Assembly: GCF_001718835.1 (NCBI RefSeq)
Contig: NZ_CP013444.1
Span: forward strand, 3,286,001 to 3,350,000
Reading direction: 5' to 3'
DNA: 64,000 nt
Source: Burkholderia cepacia
GTDB lineage: Bacteria; Pseudomonadota; Gammaproteobacteria; Burkholderiales; Burkholderiaceae
Part shown: one piece after another, positions 1 to 8,273 of the stretch
Layout of the letters: the number at the start of each line of letters is the position of its first letter
Numbering within the stretch: the first letter of the stretch is position 1
The notes under the pieces: model-generated
The model's database searches: none
What the model saw: the letters and a program-made list of their open reading frames with translations, nothing else
Told to the model about the DNA's origin: nothing
Translations under genes and position numbers: made by a program

Positions 1-1
1 G

Positions 2-961
2 CTGATGCATCGCACGCTCGCGCACGTCGGCTCGCTACCCGACGACCAGCCGATCCGCTGGAAGCGCCTCGGCGCGGTCGCCCTGGGCGGTGTCGGGCTC
101 GCGCTGGTCACGCTGTACGTGCTGCAGCACAAGCAGCTGGCCGTCGCCAGCGTGTGGACGGCGGCGTTCGCGATCCTCGCGATCTTCGCGTACATGATCG
201 CGAAGTCGGAGCGCTCGGAGCGCGCCGGCCTGATCGCGGCGCTCGTGCTGATCGGCCAGGTGATCCTGTTCTTCATCTTCTACGTGCAGATGTCGACGTC
301 GCTGACGCTGTTCGCGCTGCGCAACGTCGATCCGCGCTTCATGCTGTTCGGCACGACGCTGTTCACCTGGAGCGCCGCGCAGTTCCAGGCGCTGAACCCG
401 ATCTGGATCATGCTGCTGAGCCCGGTGCTCGTGTGGGTCTACAACGCCGTCGCGAAGGGCGGCCGTGACCTGCCGGTCGCCGCGAAGTACGCGCTCGGTT
501 TCGGCGCAGTGGCCGCGGGCTACCTGGTGTTCACGATCAGCGGCCGCTTTGCCGTGGACGGCCGCGTGTCGTCGTGGTTCATGGTGTGGGGCTACGGCCT
601 TTACTCGCTCGGCGAACTGCTGGTGAGCGGCCTCGGCCTCGCGATGATCGCCCGCTACGTGCCGGCGCGCATGAGCGGCTTCATGATGGGTGCGTACTTC
701 GTCGCGACGGGCGTGTCGCAGTATCTGGGCAGCGTCGTCGCGAACTTCGCGCAGATGCCGTCGCACGAACTGCCGGCCACCGAATCGCTGCCGCTCTACC
801 TGTCGCTGTTCGAGAAGCTCGGCTGGCTCGCCGCGATCGGCATGCTGCTCGCGCTGCTGCTGCTGCCGCTGATGAACCGCCTGTCGCGCCAGCACCAGCG
901 TTGTGCGGAAGAGCGCCGCGAAGAGGCCACGTCGGCAACGGCGGCCGTCGCGGCTCAGTGA
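2..961 (+). CDS. POT/PTR2-family proton-dependent peptide transporter, C-terminal part
   Basis: This is the carboxy-terminal part (about 319 codons) of a polytopic inner-membrane protein whose beginning lies before the window; the frame is open from base 2. It has about eight strongly hydrophobic segments, conserved POT features such as the FTWSAAQFQALNPIWI stretch (residues about 120-135 of the fragment) and the late WGYGLYSLGELLVSGLGL helix that carries the family's conserved glutamate. Members of the proton-dependent oligopeptide transporter family (DtpA-like) import di- and tripeptides with protons and are about 500 residues long, so roughly one third is missing. The tail after the last helix is short and polar (RQHQRCAEERREE). 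Family assignment is secure; substrate specificity is inferred only from the family. Confidence 0.85.
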   Translation: MMHRTLAHVGSLPDDQPIRWKRLGAVALGGVGLALVTLYVLQHKQLAVASVWTAAFAILAIFAYMIAKSERSERAGLIAALVLIGQVILFFIFYVQMSTSLTLFALRNVDPRFMLFGTTLFTWSAAQFQALNPIWIMLLSPVLVWVYNAVAKGGRDLPVAAKYALGFGAVAAGYLVFTISGRFAVDGRVSSWFMVWGYGLYSLGELLVSGLGLAMIARYVPARMSGFMMGAYFVATGVSQYLGSVVANFAQMPSHELPATESLPLYLSLFEKLGWLAAIGMLLALLLLPLMNRLSRQHQRCAEERREEATSATAAVAAQ

Positions 962-1074
962 AATCCCTTGGCGTGCTGCGTGCGCGCCACATTCTCCTGC
1001 CGATTCCCCGCGCCCGTCCTACACTGGTTGCAGGGAGCGCTTCCGACGAGACGCGCGACAGGCAGGAGAAAGTC

Positions 1075-1278
1075 ATGAAAAGCAAGACGACGCGGCTCTT
1101 GAGGATGCTGTCGGATATCCGGCGCGCGCAACGCTGCACCGCGCTGCGCGCCGCGAAGGCGGCCGCCGAAGCCGACGCGGTACTCGCGGAACGCAACGAC
1201 GCCGACGACGATCGCGGCGAAGCGGACACCGACGACGCACCGCCCACACCCCGCTCCCGTATCGGCTCACCTCACTAG
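1075..1278 (+). CDS. Small basic/acidic hypothetical protein, 67 residues
   Basis: A short ORF preceded by a good ribosome binding site (CAGGAGAAAGTC just before the ATG), 113 bases after the peptide transporter. The product starts with a basic segment (MKSKTTRLLRMLSDIRRAQR), then an alanine-rich helix-prone middle, and ends in an aspartate-rich, disordered tail followed by proline and serine. I do not recognise a family. The strong Shine-Dalgarno and the amphipathic amino terminus favour a real small protein over a random frame, but GC-rich DNA gives many open frames. It runs convergently into the OpgC-like gene. Confidence 0.45.
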   Translation: MKSKTTRLLRMLSDIRRAQRCTALRAAKAAAEADAVLAERNDADDDRGEADTDDAPPTPRSRIGSPH

Positions 1279-1290
1279 CGCACGCGCCGG

Positions 1291-2397
1291 TTACGCGGCC
1301 GCCCCGCGCCGCCGCGCCAGCCACGTCCCCGAACTCGCAAGCGCCATCATCAGGCCCAGCGCGCACGCATCCGCGGCCAGTCCGACGCCGATCACATGCG
1401 GCAGGCGCGCGCCGTGCGCCGCCGGATGCAGCAGCGAATCGAGCGTCAGCGAGATCGCCGCGCCCGCGACGAAGCAGATCAGCCCGCGCTGGCCCACGGC
1501 CACGACCGGCCGCACGCCCTGCGCGATCCGCGCGATCCAGCCGAAGCGCACGCAATCGGCCATCAGCCACGCGACGGCCGCGAAGCTCACGACGCGCGCG
1601 AACGCCAGGTCGCGCTTCATCATCCCCTCCGGCAGCGGCAGCCCCGAGAACAGCTTGTAGCTCGCGCAGCCGAGCACGACCGCGCAGGCCAGCCCGGTCG
1701 CCGCGGCCCCCCAGCGGCCGAGCGCGATGCGCCGGTAGAACGGCTGGCAGCGCGCGAGCACGCCGGCGACGAACATCAGTTGCCACGCGAACGGATTGAA
1801 ACTCCAGCGGAATCCGTCGGTATCCAGCAGCTCGGGGCCGAGCCAGCCCGCCGCGATCCACGACGACACGCTCGCGGCGGCGAGCAGCCACGGATGCCGG
1901 CGCGCGAACGGCACGAGCACCGGCGACGCGAGCGCGAACAGCACGTACATCGGCAGCACCGACGCGAGATAGGGCTGGCGCTGGAACGTCAGCAGTTCGG
2001 CAAGGCCCGTGAGCGGCGACGCGAGCATCACGCTGACGTCGTCGAGCGCGAGGTTCGGCGCATCGATCCCGTAGTGGTCGAGCACGGCCGACACGACGAG
2101 CATCAGCGTCGAGGTCGCGAGAAACGCGCGGTAGATCTGCATCGCGCGGCGCACGAACCGCCGTTGCGCGGCGCGCGCACCATGCCGTTCGGCGATCGCG
2201 CCATAGGCGCTCGCGGTCGCGAAGCCGCCGAGAAAGACGAAGACCTCGGCCGCGTCGCACAGCGCGAACGCGTGCAGCGTGACGCGCGACAGCACGCTCG
2301 CGCCGATGTGATCGACGACGATCATCAGCAGCACGATGCCGCGGAAGAAATCGACTTCGATCAGGCGGCCGGCGGCGATACGCGGTGGACCGTTCAT
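1291..2397 (-). CDS. OpgC-domain integral membrane acyltransferase-like protein
   Basis: A 368-residue polytopic membrane protein. The first residues after the start, RLIEVDFFRGIVLLMIVVDH, match the opening helix of the OpgC family (osmoregulated periplasmic glucan succinyltransferase-like, related to acyltransferase_3), where the Asp-Phe-hydrophobic-Arg-Gly pattern and the following His are conserved. About ten further hydrophobic segments follow. OpgC proteins O-acylate glucans or other exported polysaccharides using the membrane domain. No opgG/opgH genes are next to it, so the substrate is unknown. The gene stands alone, converging on the small ORF at 1075 and separated from the EamA gene upstream by 239 bases in which I see no gene. 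Confidence 0.8.
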   Translation of the reverse strand: MNGPPRIAAGRLIEVDFFRGIVLLMIVVDHIGASVLSRVTLHAFALCDAAEVFVFLGGFATASAYGAIAERHGARAAQRRFVRRAMQIYRAFLATSTLMLVVSAVLDHYGIDAPNLALDDVSVMLASPLTGLAELLTFQRQPYLASVLPMYVLFALASPVLVPFARRHPWLLAAASVSSWIAAGWLGPELLDTDGFRWSFNPFAWQLMFVAGVLARCQPFYRRIALGRWGAAATGLACAVVLGCASYKLFSGLPLPEGMMKRDLAFARVVSFAAVAWLMADCVRFGWIARIAQGVRPVVAVGQRGLICFVAGAAISLTLDSLLHPAAHGARLPHVIGVGLAADACALGLMMALASSGTWLARRRGAAA

Positions 2398-2636
2398 CGG
2401 AAAGCGGCATACGAAGGAATGACGTCAGGCCAGTCTAATGGCCGATCGGGGGATACCCTAAGTAACAAAGTGCAACCGAATCTTCTGTTCGATTACACGC
2501 GCGAGATACGCGGCAGGCGGCGCAGTAGAAGCGGGCGGCGCGGTCAGCGCAACGTCAGCGGGTGGTCAGTTGGCGGTCAGTCTGACGACAGCGTGCGATT
2601 GCCTCGCGGGTCGACGCCGCAGCAGTCACGCCACGG

Positions 2637-3533
2637 TCAGCGAGCGGGCAGGCGCCGCATCAGCATGGCGCTGTGCCACGCGGTCAGCGCAACGGCGACC
2701 CAGATCGGCCCGTACGTCGCGAGCTTCGCGACGCTCAGCGTTTCGCCGAGCAGCAGCAGCGACACCGCGACGAGCAGCACGGGCTCGACGTAGCCGAGAA
2801 TTCCGAACAGGGCCATCGGCAGCATCCGGCTGGCCTTCAGGTAGCTCGCGAGCGCGAGCGTGCTGAGCACGCCGAGCCCCGGCAACAGCGCGGCCCACAG
2901 CACGGGATGGCCGGCCACCTGCGTCGCGCTCGTCGCGACCATCGTGAACGCGACCGGGCACAGCAGCGCGATCTCGACCGCGAACGCGGCGAGCGAATCG
3001 GCGTTGATCCGCCGGCGCAGCACGAAATAAGGCGGATAACCGAGCGCGACGACGAGCGTCGGCCATGCGAACGCGCGCGTCGCCCACACTTCGTGCGCGA
3101 CGCCGAGCGCGGCGCACGCGACCGCCGCCCATTGCAGCGGATCGAGCCGTTCGTGATAGTAGAAGCGGCCGACGAGCACCATCGTCAGCGGCAACAGGAA
3201 ATAGCCGAGCGACACTTCGAGCATGCGCCCGTGCAGCGGCGCCCACAGGAACAGCCACAACTGCACGCCGAGCAGCGCGGCGCTCACGGGCACCGCGATC
3301 AGCAGGCGCCAGTCGCGCACGCTGCGCCGAAGGAGGTCGACGAGCGCCGGCCAGCGGCCGCGCAGCGCGATCAGCGCGAGCGCGCCCGGTGCGGTCCACA
3401 ACACGCGCCACGCGAAGATGTCGAGCCCCGTGAGCGGCGCGAGCAGTTTCGCGTAGGCGGACATCAGCGCGAACAGCGTCGATGCCATCACCGACAGCAT
3501 GAGGCCGCGCCCGGCCTCCGGATACCCCGTCAT
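2637..3533 (-). CDS. EamA/RarD-type drug-metabolite transporter permease
   Basis: A 298-residue inner-membrane protein with about ten hydrophobic segments arranged as two five-helix halves, the DMT superfamily plan. Features of the RarD branch are visible: the YAKLLAPLTGLDIFAWRVLW opening (residues about 22-41) and the late GILGYVEPVLLVAVSLLLLGE segment (about residues 240-260) typical of the conserved end of the second EamA repeat. RarD-like proteins are presumed exporters or permeases of small metabolites, with poorly known substrates. It lies 16 bases downstream of the acylphosphatase gene on the same strand, so the two may be co-transcribed. Confidence 0.8.
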   Translation of the reverse strand: MTGYPEAGRGLMLSVMASTLFALMSAYAKLLAPLTGLDIFAWRVLWTAPGALALIALRGRWPALVDLLRRSVRDWRLLIAVPVSAALLGVQLWLFLWAPLHGRMLEVSLGYFLLPLTMVLVGRFYYHERLDPLQWAAVACAALGVAHEVWATRAFAWPTLVVALGYPPYFVLRRRINADSLAAFAVEIALLCPVAFTMVATSATQVAGHPVLWAALLPGLGVLSTLALASYLKASRMLPMALFGILGYVEPVLLVAVSLLLLGETLSVAKLATYGPIWVAVALTAWHSAMLMRRLPAR

Positions 3534-3549
3534 GATCGTTCGGTGCCCC

Positions 3550-3846
3550 TTACTGCTGCTGGAAGCGCTCGAAGCGCTTCTCGGTCTGGCGTTCCTCGAA
3601 CGTCACCTCGGTCACGCGCGCGGCCGGCGGCCCGTGACGCAGCCACGCGAGCATCCGGTCGATCTGCGCGCCGGGGCCCTGGATCATCGCTTCGACGGTG
3701 CCGTCCTCGAGATTCGCGACCCAGCCGCGCAGCTTCAGCGCGTGCGCCTCGCGCACCGTCGCATGCCGGAAGCCGACGCCCTGCACGACGCCGCGCACCC
3801 GCACGTAGTAGGTCTCGATCCGTTCGTCCAGTTCATTGCGGCTCAT
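3550..3846 (-). CDS. acyP: Acylphosphatase
   Basis: A 98-residue protein that hydrolyses acyl-phosphates such as 1,3-bisphosphoglycerate or carbamoyl phosphate in the cytoplasm. The signature RVRGVVQGVGFRHATVREA (residues about 15-33) contains the phosphate loop and the catalytic arginine, and the second motif GWVANLEDGTVEAMIQG carries the catalytic asparagine. Length matches the family (about 90-100 residues). An upstream in-frame ATG would add seven residues, but the start chosen here has a clear GGGAGG ribosome binding site about eight bases before it. It leads the EamA gene by 16 bases. Confidence 0.92.
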   Translation of the reverse strand: MSRNELDERIETYYVRVRGVVQGVGFRHATVREAHALKLRGWVANLEDGTVEAMIQGPGAQIDRMLAWLRHGPPAARVTEVTFEERQTEKRFERFQQQ

Positions 3847-4010
3847 CGCGTCGCCCTCCCGTTGCATTCAAGCCCGGCATTGTAGTCGCGTCGGCCGCTT
3901 CGCACATGCCCGCACCCGTCGCGGCCTTGCGTCGCCGCGCGCGCCGACCACGTACAATCTCGCCGACGCTCAACCGCCGCGCCGCCCGCGCGCGGCCCTG
4001 AAGGAAACGC

Positions 4011-5018
4011 ATGACTGATACCTCCCGCGATCTCGTTCTCGTCACCGGTGCGTCCGGTTTCGTCGGCTCGGCCGTCGCGCGCATCGCGCAGCAGAAAGGC
4101 TATGCGGTGCGCGTGCTCGTGCGCCCGACCAGCCCGCGCACGAACGTGGCGGATCTCGACGCCGAGATCGTCACCGGCGACATGCGCGACGAGGCGTCGA
4201 TGCGCGCCGCGCTGCGCGGCGTGCGCTACCTGCTGCATGTCGCGGCCGACTACCGGCTGTGGGCGCCCGATCCCGACGAGATCGAGCGCGCGAACCTCGA
4301 GGGGGCGGTCGCGACGATGCGCGCGGCACGCGCGGAAGGCGTCGAGCGGATCGTCTACACGAGCAGCGTCGCGACGCTGAAGGTGACGAGTGCCGGCGAT
4401 CCGTCCGACGAAAACCGGCCGCTCACGGCGGAACAGGCGATCGGCGTCTACAAGCGCAGCAAGGTGCTTGCGGAACGCGCGGTCGAGCGAATGATCGCCG
4501 ACGAAGGGCTGCCGGCCGTGATCGTCAATCCGTCGACGCCGATCGGCCCGCGCGACGTGAAACCGACGCCGACCGGCCGCATCATCGTCGAGGCCGCGCT
4601 CGGCAAGATTCCGGCGTTCGTCGACACGGGGCTGAACCTCGTGCATGTCGACGACGTCGCGCACGGCCACTTCCTCGCGCTCGAGCGCGGGCGGATCGGC
4701 GAGCGCTACATCCTCGGCGGCGAGAACCTGCCGCTGCAGCAGATGCTCGCCGACATCGCGCAGATGACGGGCCGCAAGGCGCCGACGATCGCGCTGCCGC
4801 GCTGGCCGCTCTATCCGCTCGCAGTCGGCGCGGAAGCGGTGGCGAAGTTCACGAAGAAGGAGCCGTTCGTCACCGTGGACGGGCTGCGGATGTCGAAGAA
4901 CAAGATGTATTTCACGTCCGCGAAGGCCGAGCGCGAGCTCGGCTACCGTGCGCGCCCGTACCGCGAAGGGCTGCGCGATGCGCTCGACTGGTTCGGCTCC
5001 GCGGGCTACCTGAAGTAA
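4011..5018 (+). CDS. hpnA: Hopanoid-associated sugar epimerase HpnA
   Basis: A 335-residue extended short-chain dehydrogenase. The NAD-binding motif VTGASGFVG is at residues 11-19 and the catalytic Tyr-x-x-x-Lys is seen as YKRSK (about residues 147-151), with a serine in TSS about 25 residues before. HpnA-family proteins are found next to hopanoid genes and are thought to act in making the side chain of extended hopanoids, although the exact reaction is not established. The neighbourhood (hpnB, ispH, hpnH within 6 kb) supports the name. An RBS-like GAAGGAAACGC precedes the ATG. A strong hairpin follows the stop. Confidence 0.9.
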   Translation: MTDTSRDLVLVTGASGFVGSAVARIAQQKGYAVRVLVRPTSPRTNVADLDAEIVTGDMRDEASMRAALRGVRYLLHVAADYRLWAPDPDEIERANLEGAVATMRAARAEGVERIVYTSSVATLKVTSAGDPSDENRPLTAEQAIGVYKRSKVLAERAVERMIADEGLPAVIVNPSTPIGPRDVKPTPTGRIIVEAALGKIPAFVDTGLNLVHVDDVAHGHFLALERGRIGERYILGGENLPLQQMLADIAQMTGRKAPTIALPRWPLYPLAVGAEAVAKFTKKEPFVTVDGLRMSKNKMYFTSAKAERELGYRARPYREGLRDALDWFGSAGYLK

Positions 5019-5020
5019 CA

Positions 5021-5047
5021 CAAAGCGGCGTACTTCACGCCGCTTTG
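5021..5047 (+). terminator. Hairpin terminator after hpnA
   Basis: A perfect 11-bp inverted repeat (CAAAGCGGCGT / ACGCCGCTTTG) with a five-base loop begins three bases after the hpnA stop codon. There is no long T run, so it may be a terminator or an RNA 3' stabiliser. It separates hpnA from the coiled-coil gene. Confidence 0.65.
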
Positions 5048-5126
5048 CGCACTTTGTTACACGTCCCGCGCGGCCCGGCGCCGGCGCAGCGGTTAAAATC
5101 GCGGGTCTTACGCAGAGAAGACACGC

Positions 5127-6557
5127 ATGAACCTGAACGATCAGATCGCTTCGCTCACCATGGGCGTCGATCAGCTCCTCCACGATCACCACGCCGCGCA
5201 ACAGGCGGCTCGCAGCGCGGAAGCCTTCGCGCGCGCGGCCGCGGCGGAAGCCGACGCGGCCGCCCAGCGTCATGCCGCGGCCGAGGCCGACGCGCAAGCT
5301 GCCGCGCAGCGCCATGCCCAAGCGGCCGCCGAGGCCGAAGCCGCGCTGCAGCGCCACACCGCGGCGAGCGCCGAAGCGCAAGCCGCCGCCCAGCGCCATA
5401 CCGATGCCACCGCGCAAGCCGAAGCCGCCGTGCAACGCCATGCGGAAGCCACCGCGCTGACCGAAGCACTCGCGCAGCGTCACGCGGATGCCGAAGCGGC
5501 GTCGCAGCGCCACGCGGCCGCGATCGCCGAAGCCGAGGCCGCCGCGCAGCGTCACGACGCAGCAGCCACCGAAGCCGAAGCGGCCGCGCAGCGCCATGCG
5601 GCCGCCGCTGCGGAAGCCGAGGCCGCTGCGCAACGTCACGCGGTTGCGATCGCCGAGGCGGAAGCCGCTTCGCAGCGCCACGCGAATGCGATCGCGGACG
5701 CACAAGCCGCCGCGCAACGCCAGGCCGACGCGGCCGCGCAGGCCGAAGCCGTCGCGCAGCGCCACGCCGAAGCCATCGCCGAGGCCGAAGCTGCCGCACA
5801 ACGCCACGCCGATGCCACCGCGCAGGCCGAGGCCGTCACGCAACGCCATACCGAAGCGATCGCGCAGGCCGAAGCGGCCGCGCAACGCCACGCCGATGCC
5901 ACCGCGCAGGCCGAGGCCGTCACGCAACGCCACGCGTTGGCGCTCGCGGAAGCCGAAGCCGCCGCTCAGCGTCATGAAAAGGCCATCGCCGACGCCGAGG
6001 CGCTGGTCGAGGCCGTCGTCAACGGGGCCGCGTCGGCGGAAACCGTGGAAGCCGTGGAAACCGCCGAAACTGCGGAAGCCGTTGAACGCGCGGACGCGCC
6101 GGAAGCCGCAGCCGCGCCGGCGGCCACCGACACCCATGCACCCGCGCCCGCGGCAACCGAAGCCGAAACCGCCGGGGAACCGGAATCCGCGTCGGCACCG
6201 GCGACCTCCGAAGCGCCCGCCGCCGCAGCGGACAAACCGACGCTGCATGTCGCCCGCCCGTCGCAGAACGAGATCACGCTGACCATCAACGGCGAATCGA
6301 TCACGCTGCATCCGGAGCAACTGGGCCAGTTGATCGAGGAACTCGCGCATGCGCGCGCGTCGATGCAGCCGGAGCCGCCGCCCGGCATCCCGGCCGGCTG
6401 GCGCTTCGTGACGACGAAGAACCCGATGATGGCCGTGCAGAAGCAGTCGAACGGCGACCGCCTGCTGGTCGCCCGTCACACGGGCTACGGCTGGGTGCCG
6501 TTCACGTTCTCGCCGGACGTCGTGATCCAGATGTACATGATGCTGACCCAGCGGTAA
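5127..6557 (+). CDS. Alanine-rich coiled-coil repeat protein with conserved C-terminal domain
   Basis: A 476-residue protein without signal peptide or membrane segment. Residues 1-45 form a helical lead-in. Residues about 46-294 contain 18 copies of a 14-residue unit of consensus AQRHADATAQAEAV; all units are 14 long except the sixth, which is 10. Two heptads per unit, with alanine at the core positions, predict a long alanine coiled coil or helical rod. A Glu/Thr/Pro/Ala-rich linker (about 295-363) leads to a globular end of about 110 residues (EITLTINGESITLHPEQL... to the C terminus), rich in Trp, Tyr and Met. I do not recognise the C-terminal domain. It lies between hpnA and hpnB with its own strong terminator. 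The function is unknown; a structural or scaffolding role is only a guess. Confidence 0.8.
   Translation: MNLNDQIASLTMGVDQLLHDHHAAQQAARSAEAFARAAAAEADAAAQRHAAAEADAQAAAQRHAQAAAEAEAALQRHTAASAEAQAAAQRHTDATAQAEAAVQRHAEATALTEALAQRHADAEAASQRHAAAIAEAEAAAQRHDAAATEAEAAAQRHAAAAAEAEAAAQRHAVAIAEAEAASQRHANAIADAQAAAQRQADAAAQAEAVAQRHAEAIAEAEAAAQRHADATAQAEAVTQRHTEAIAQAEAAAQRHADATAQAEAVTQRHALALAEAEAAAQRHEKAIADAEALVEAVVNGAASAETVEAVETAETAEAVERADAPEAAAAPAATDTHAPAPAATEAETAGEPESASAPATSEAPAAAADKPTLHVARPSQNEITLTINGESITLHPEQLGQLIEELAHARASMQPEPPPGIPAGWRFVTTKNPMMAVQKQSNGDRLLVARHTGYGWVPFTFSPDVVIQMYMMLTQR
5265..6008 (+). repeat. Coding tandem repeat, 42-bp unit, 18 imperfect copies
   Basis: The DNA encoding the QRH units is an imperfect 42-bp tandem array inside the coiled-coil gene. 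Sixteen of the 17 spacings between units are 42 bp and one is 30 bp. Near the end (about 5798-5940) an 84-bp higher-order unit of two alternating 42-mers is repeated almost exactly, which suggests recent expansion by slippage or unequal recombination. All spacings are multiples of three, so the frame is kept. Confidence 0.85.
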
Positions 6558-6589
6558 GCATGGGGCGGCCATCCGCGGGATGGCCATCG

Positions 6590-6615
6590 AAGGGCGGCCT
6601 TGCGCCGCCCTTTTT
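6590..6615 (+). terminator. Rho-independent terminator after the coiled-coil gene
   Basis: A 9-bp stem (AAGGGCGGC / GCCGCCCTT) with a five-base CTTGC loop ends in a run of five T. It is about 30 bases after the stop codon and lies between convergent genes, so it could also serve hpnB from the other side. Confidence 0.8.
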
Positions 6616-6651
6616 CACATCGGGCCCGCCGCGCCGCGCGGGCCGAGGCGC

Positions 6652-7839
6652 TCAGCGATCCACCGGCGCCTGCACGCGCGCCTTCCACTGGCCGCCCTTG
6701 CCGCGCCAGTACCGCCACGCGGACGCGAACGTCGCGCCGACGTAGAACAGCGCGACGAGCGGCAGCGCGGGCGCCCACAGCGGCGAGCGCCGGTAGTAGC
6801 GCAGCATCGGCGCATACGCGGCGCACATCGACGCCCACGCGAGCCACGCCGGCCACGCGCGCGCGCCGTACGCGAGCGCCGCGGCGGGCGGCACGAGATA
6901 GATGATCGTCATCCCGAGCAGCGTGCCGGCCAGCAGCAGCGGCGAATAGTGCAGCTGCGTGAACGCGGTGCGCGCGATCATGTTCCAGATGTCGCGCCAG
7001 CTGTCGTACGGGCGCAGCGACACGCTGCGGTCGGCCAGGTCGAGCCGGATCGGATGGCGGCCGCTGCCGCGGTGCTTGATCTGCGCGGCAAGGCTGCAGT
7101 CGTCGATCAGCGCGCCGCGGATCGACTCGATGCCGCCCGCTTCCTCGAGCGCCGTGCGCTTCACCAGCATGCAGCCGCCCGCGGCGCCGGCCGTCCGGTT
7201 GCGCGGGTTGTTGATCCACGAGAACGGGTAGAGCTTCGCGAAGAAGAACACGAACGCCGGGATCAGCGCCTTTTCCCAGAACGAATCGCAGCGCAGCCGT
7301 ACCATCAGCGACACGAGATCGCGGTTCTCGGCCTGCGCGCGCGTGACGAGCTGCGCGACGGCGTCCGGCGGATGGCCGATGTCGGCATCCGTCAGCAGCA
7401 GGTAGTCGGCCGGCAGGCCGAGCGTCCGCACCGCGGCGATCCCCTGCGACTGCGCCCACACCTTGCCCGACCAGCCGGCCGGCAGCGGCTTCGCGGCCAG
7501 CACCGTCAGCCGGTCGGCGCGGTTGATGGCGAGCGCGGCCGCGCGGGCCGCGTCGGCGGTGCCGTCGTCGCTGTGGTCGTCGACGATGATCAGATGAAAT
7601 TCGCCCGGGTAATCCTGCTCGAGCAGCGAAGTCGCCGCCCGGGCGATCACGTCGGCCTCGTTGCGCGCCGGCACGACCGCGACGACGGCCGGCCAGCCGG
7701 CCTCGGCCGCGGCGCCGCGCGCCTCGGGCGGCAGCGGCCGCGCGGGCACCGCGCGCCAGAAGCCGCCGCGCGCGACGAGCAGCACGATCCAGATGATCAG
7801 CGACAGCCCGGACACCAGGAAAGCGAGAACCAGCATCAT
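6652..7839 (-). CDS. hpnB: Hopene-associated glycosyltransferase HpnB
   Basis: A 395-residue family 2 glycosyltransferase. It starts with a membrane anchor (MMLVLAFLVSGLSLIIWIVLL), then the GT-A fold: WPAVVAVVPARNEADVIARA, IIVDDHSDDGTAD with the nucleotide-binding Asp-Asp, and LLLTDADIGHPP, the metal-binding DxD. Further hydrophobic helices lie near the C terminus, so it is membrane-bound at the cytoplasmic face. HpnB proteins are found in hopanoid loci and are thought to glycosylate a hopanoid or lipid; the exact product is not certain. The start was chosen at the tandem ATG pair because GGGAGG lies just upstream; a longer frame exists but its extra 64 residues are arginine-rich and not conserved-looking. 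It is divergent from ispH. Confidence 0.88.
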   Translation of the reverse strand: MMLVLAFLVSGLSLIIWIVLLVARGGFWRAVPARPLPPEARGAAAEAGWPAVVAVVPARNEADVIARAATSLLEQDYPGEFHLIIVDDHSDDGTADAARAAALAINRADRLTVLAAKPLPAGWSGKVWAQSQGIAAVRTLGLPADYLLLTDADIGHPPDAVAQLVTRAQAENRDLVSLMVRLRCDSFWEKALIPAFVFFFAKLYPFSWINNPRNRTAGAAGGCMLVKRTALEEAGGIESIRGALIDDCSLAAQIKHRGSGRHPIRLDLADRSVSLRPYDSWRDIWNMIARTAFTQLHYSPLLLAGTLLGMTIIYLVPPAAALAYGARAWPAWLAWASMCAAYAPMLRYYRRSPLWAPALPLVALFYVGATFASAWRYWRGKGGQWKARVQAPVDR

Positions 7840-8273
7840 CGGCACGCCTCCCGGCGGGCGCAGCCCGCGGCGGAGCCGGGCACTGCAATCAGGGTCGGAT
7901 TTGAAACGCCGAAAGCGGCGCGTGCGGCCTGCGGCGCCGCAGGGCAATATTCGTAGGAATCGACGGTCATCGAGGGGGCCTTGAAATGTGCTCGACGTCA
8001 GGCAACCGAAAGGAAGCCTGCGAAACCGCATAGTTTACTGGGTTCCGCGCCGGCGGGCGCCGACGCGTCCGTCCCACGCCTGCAACGCGATTGCAACACG
8101 TTCGAAACAGCACCAAAGCAAGGACGGCCCGATAGAGTTAAAATGCGCGATTAATTCGGGGTTCCGGGGCCTGGCCTGGCCGGTTCGTTCCTGCCTTCAT
8201 AACTTCAAGCCGGGGCGAGCGAGCGGTGCCAGCTCCTCGAACCCCGGCGTCTGTCGTCGGAGTTCGCTCACAT
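7840..8273. other. Divergent intergenic region hpnB / ispH
   Basis: A 434-base gene-free stretch between the divergent hpnB and ispH starts. It should hold both promoters. A TTAAAAT sequence near 8140 resembles a -10 element for the ispH-hpnH direction, but I see no convincing -35 partner and no operator-like palindrome. Open frames here are short and arginine-rich and I do not call them. Confidence 0.4.

Noticed and set aside
2398..2636. GGTCAG words repeated between the OpgC-like and EamA genes
   Set aside because: Only a few irregular copies; no dyad, spacing or match to a known operator.
5265..6008. 42-bp regularly spaced repeats that could suggest a CRISPR array
   Set aside because: The repeats are contiguous without unique spacers, keep the reading frame and encode a heptad protein pattern.
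3843..6587. A 914-codon open frame on the minus strand with Gly/Arg/Phe repeats
   Set aside because: It is the antisense shadow of hpnA and of the coiled-coil repeat gene; the repeats mirror the 42-bp array and there is no ribosome site or recognisable domain.
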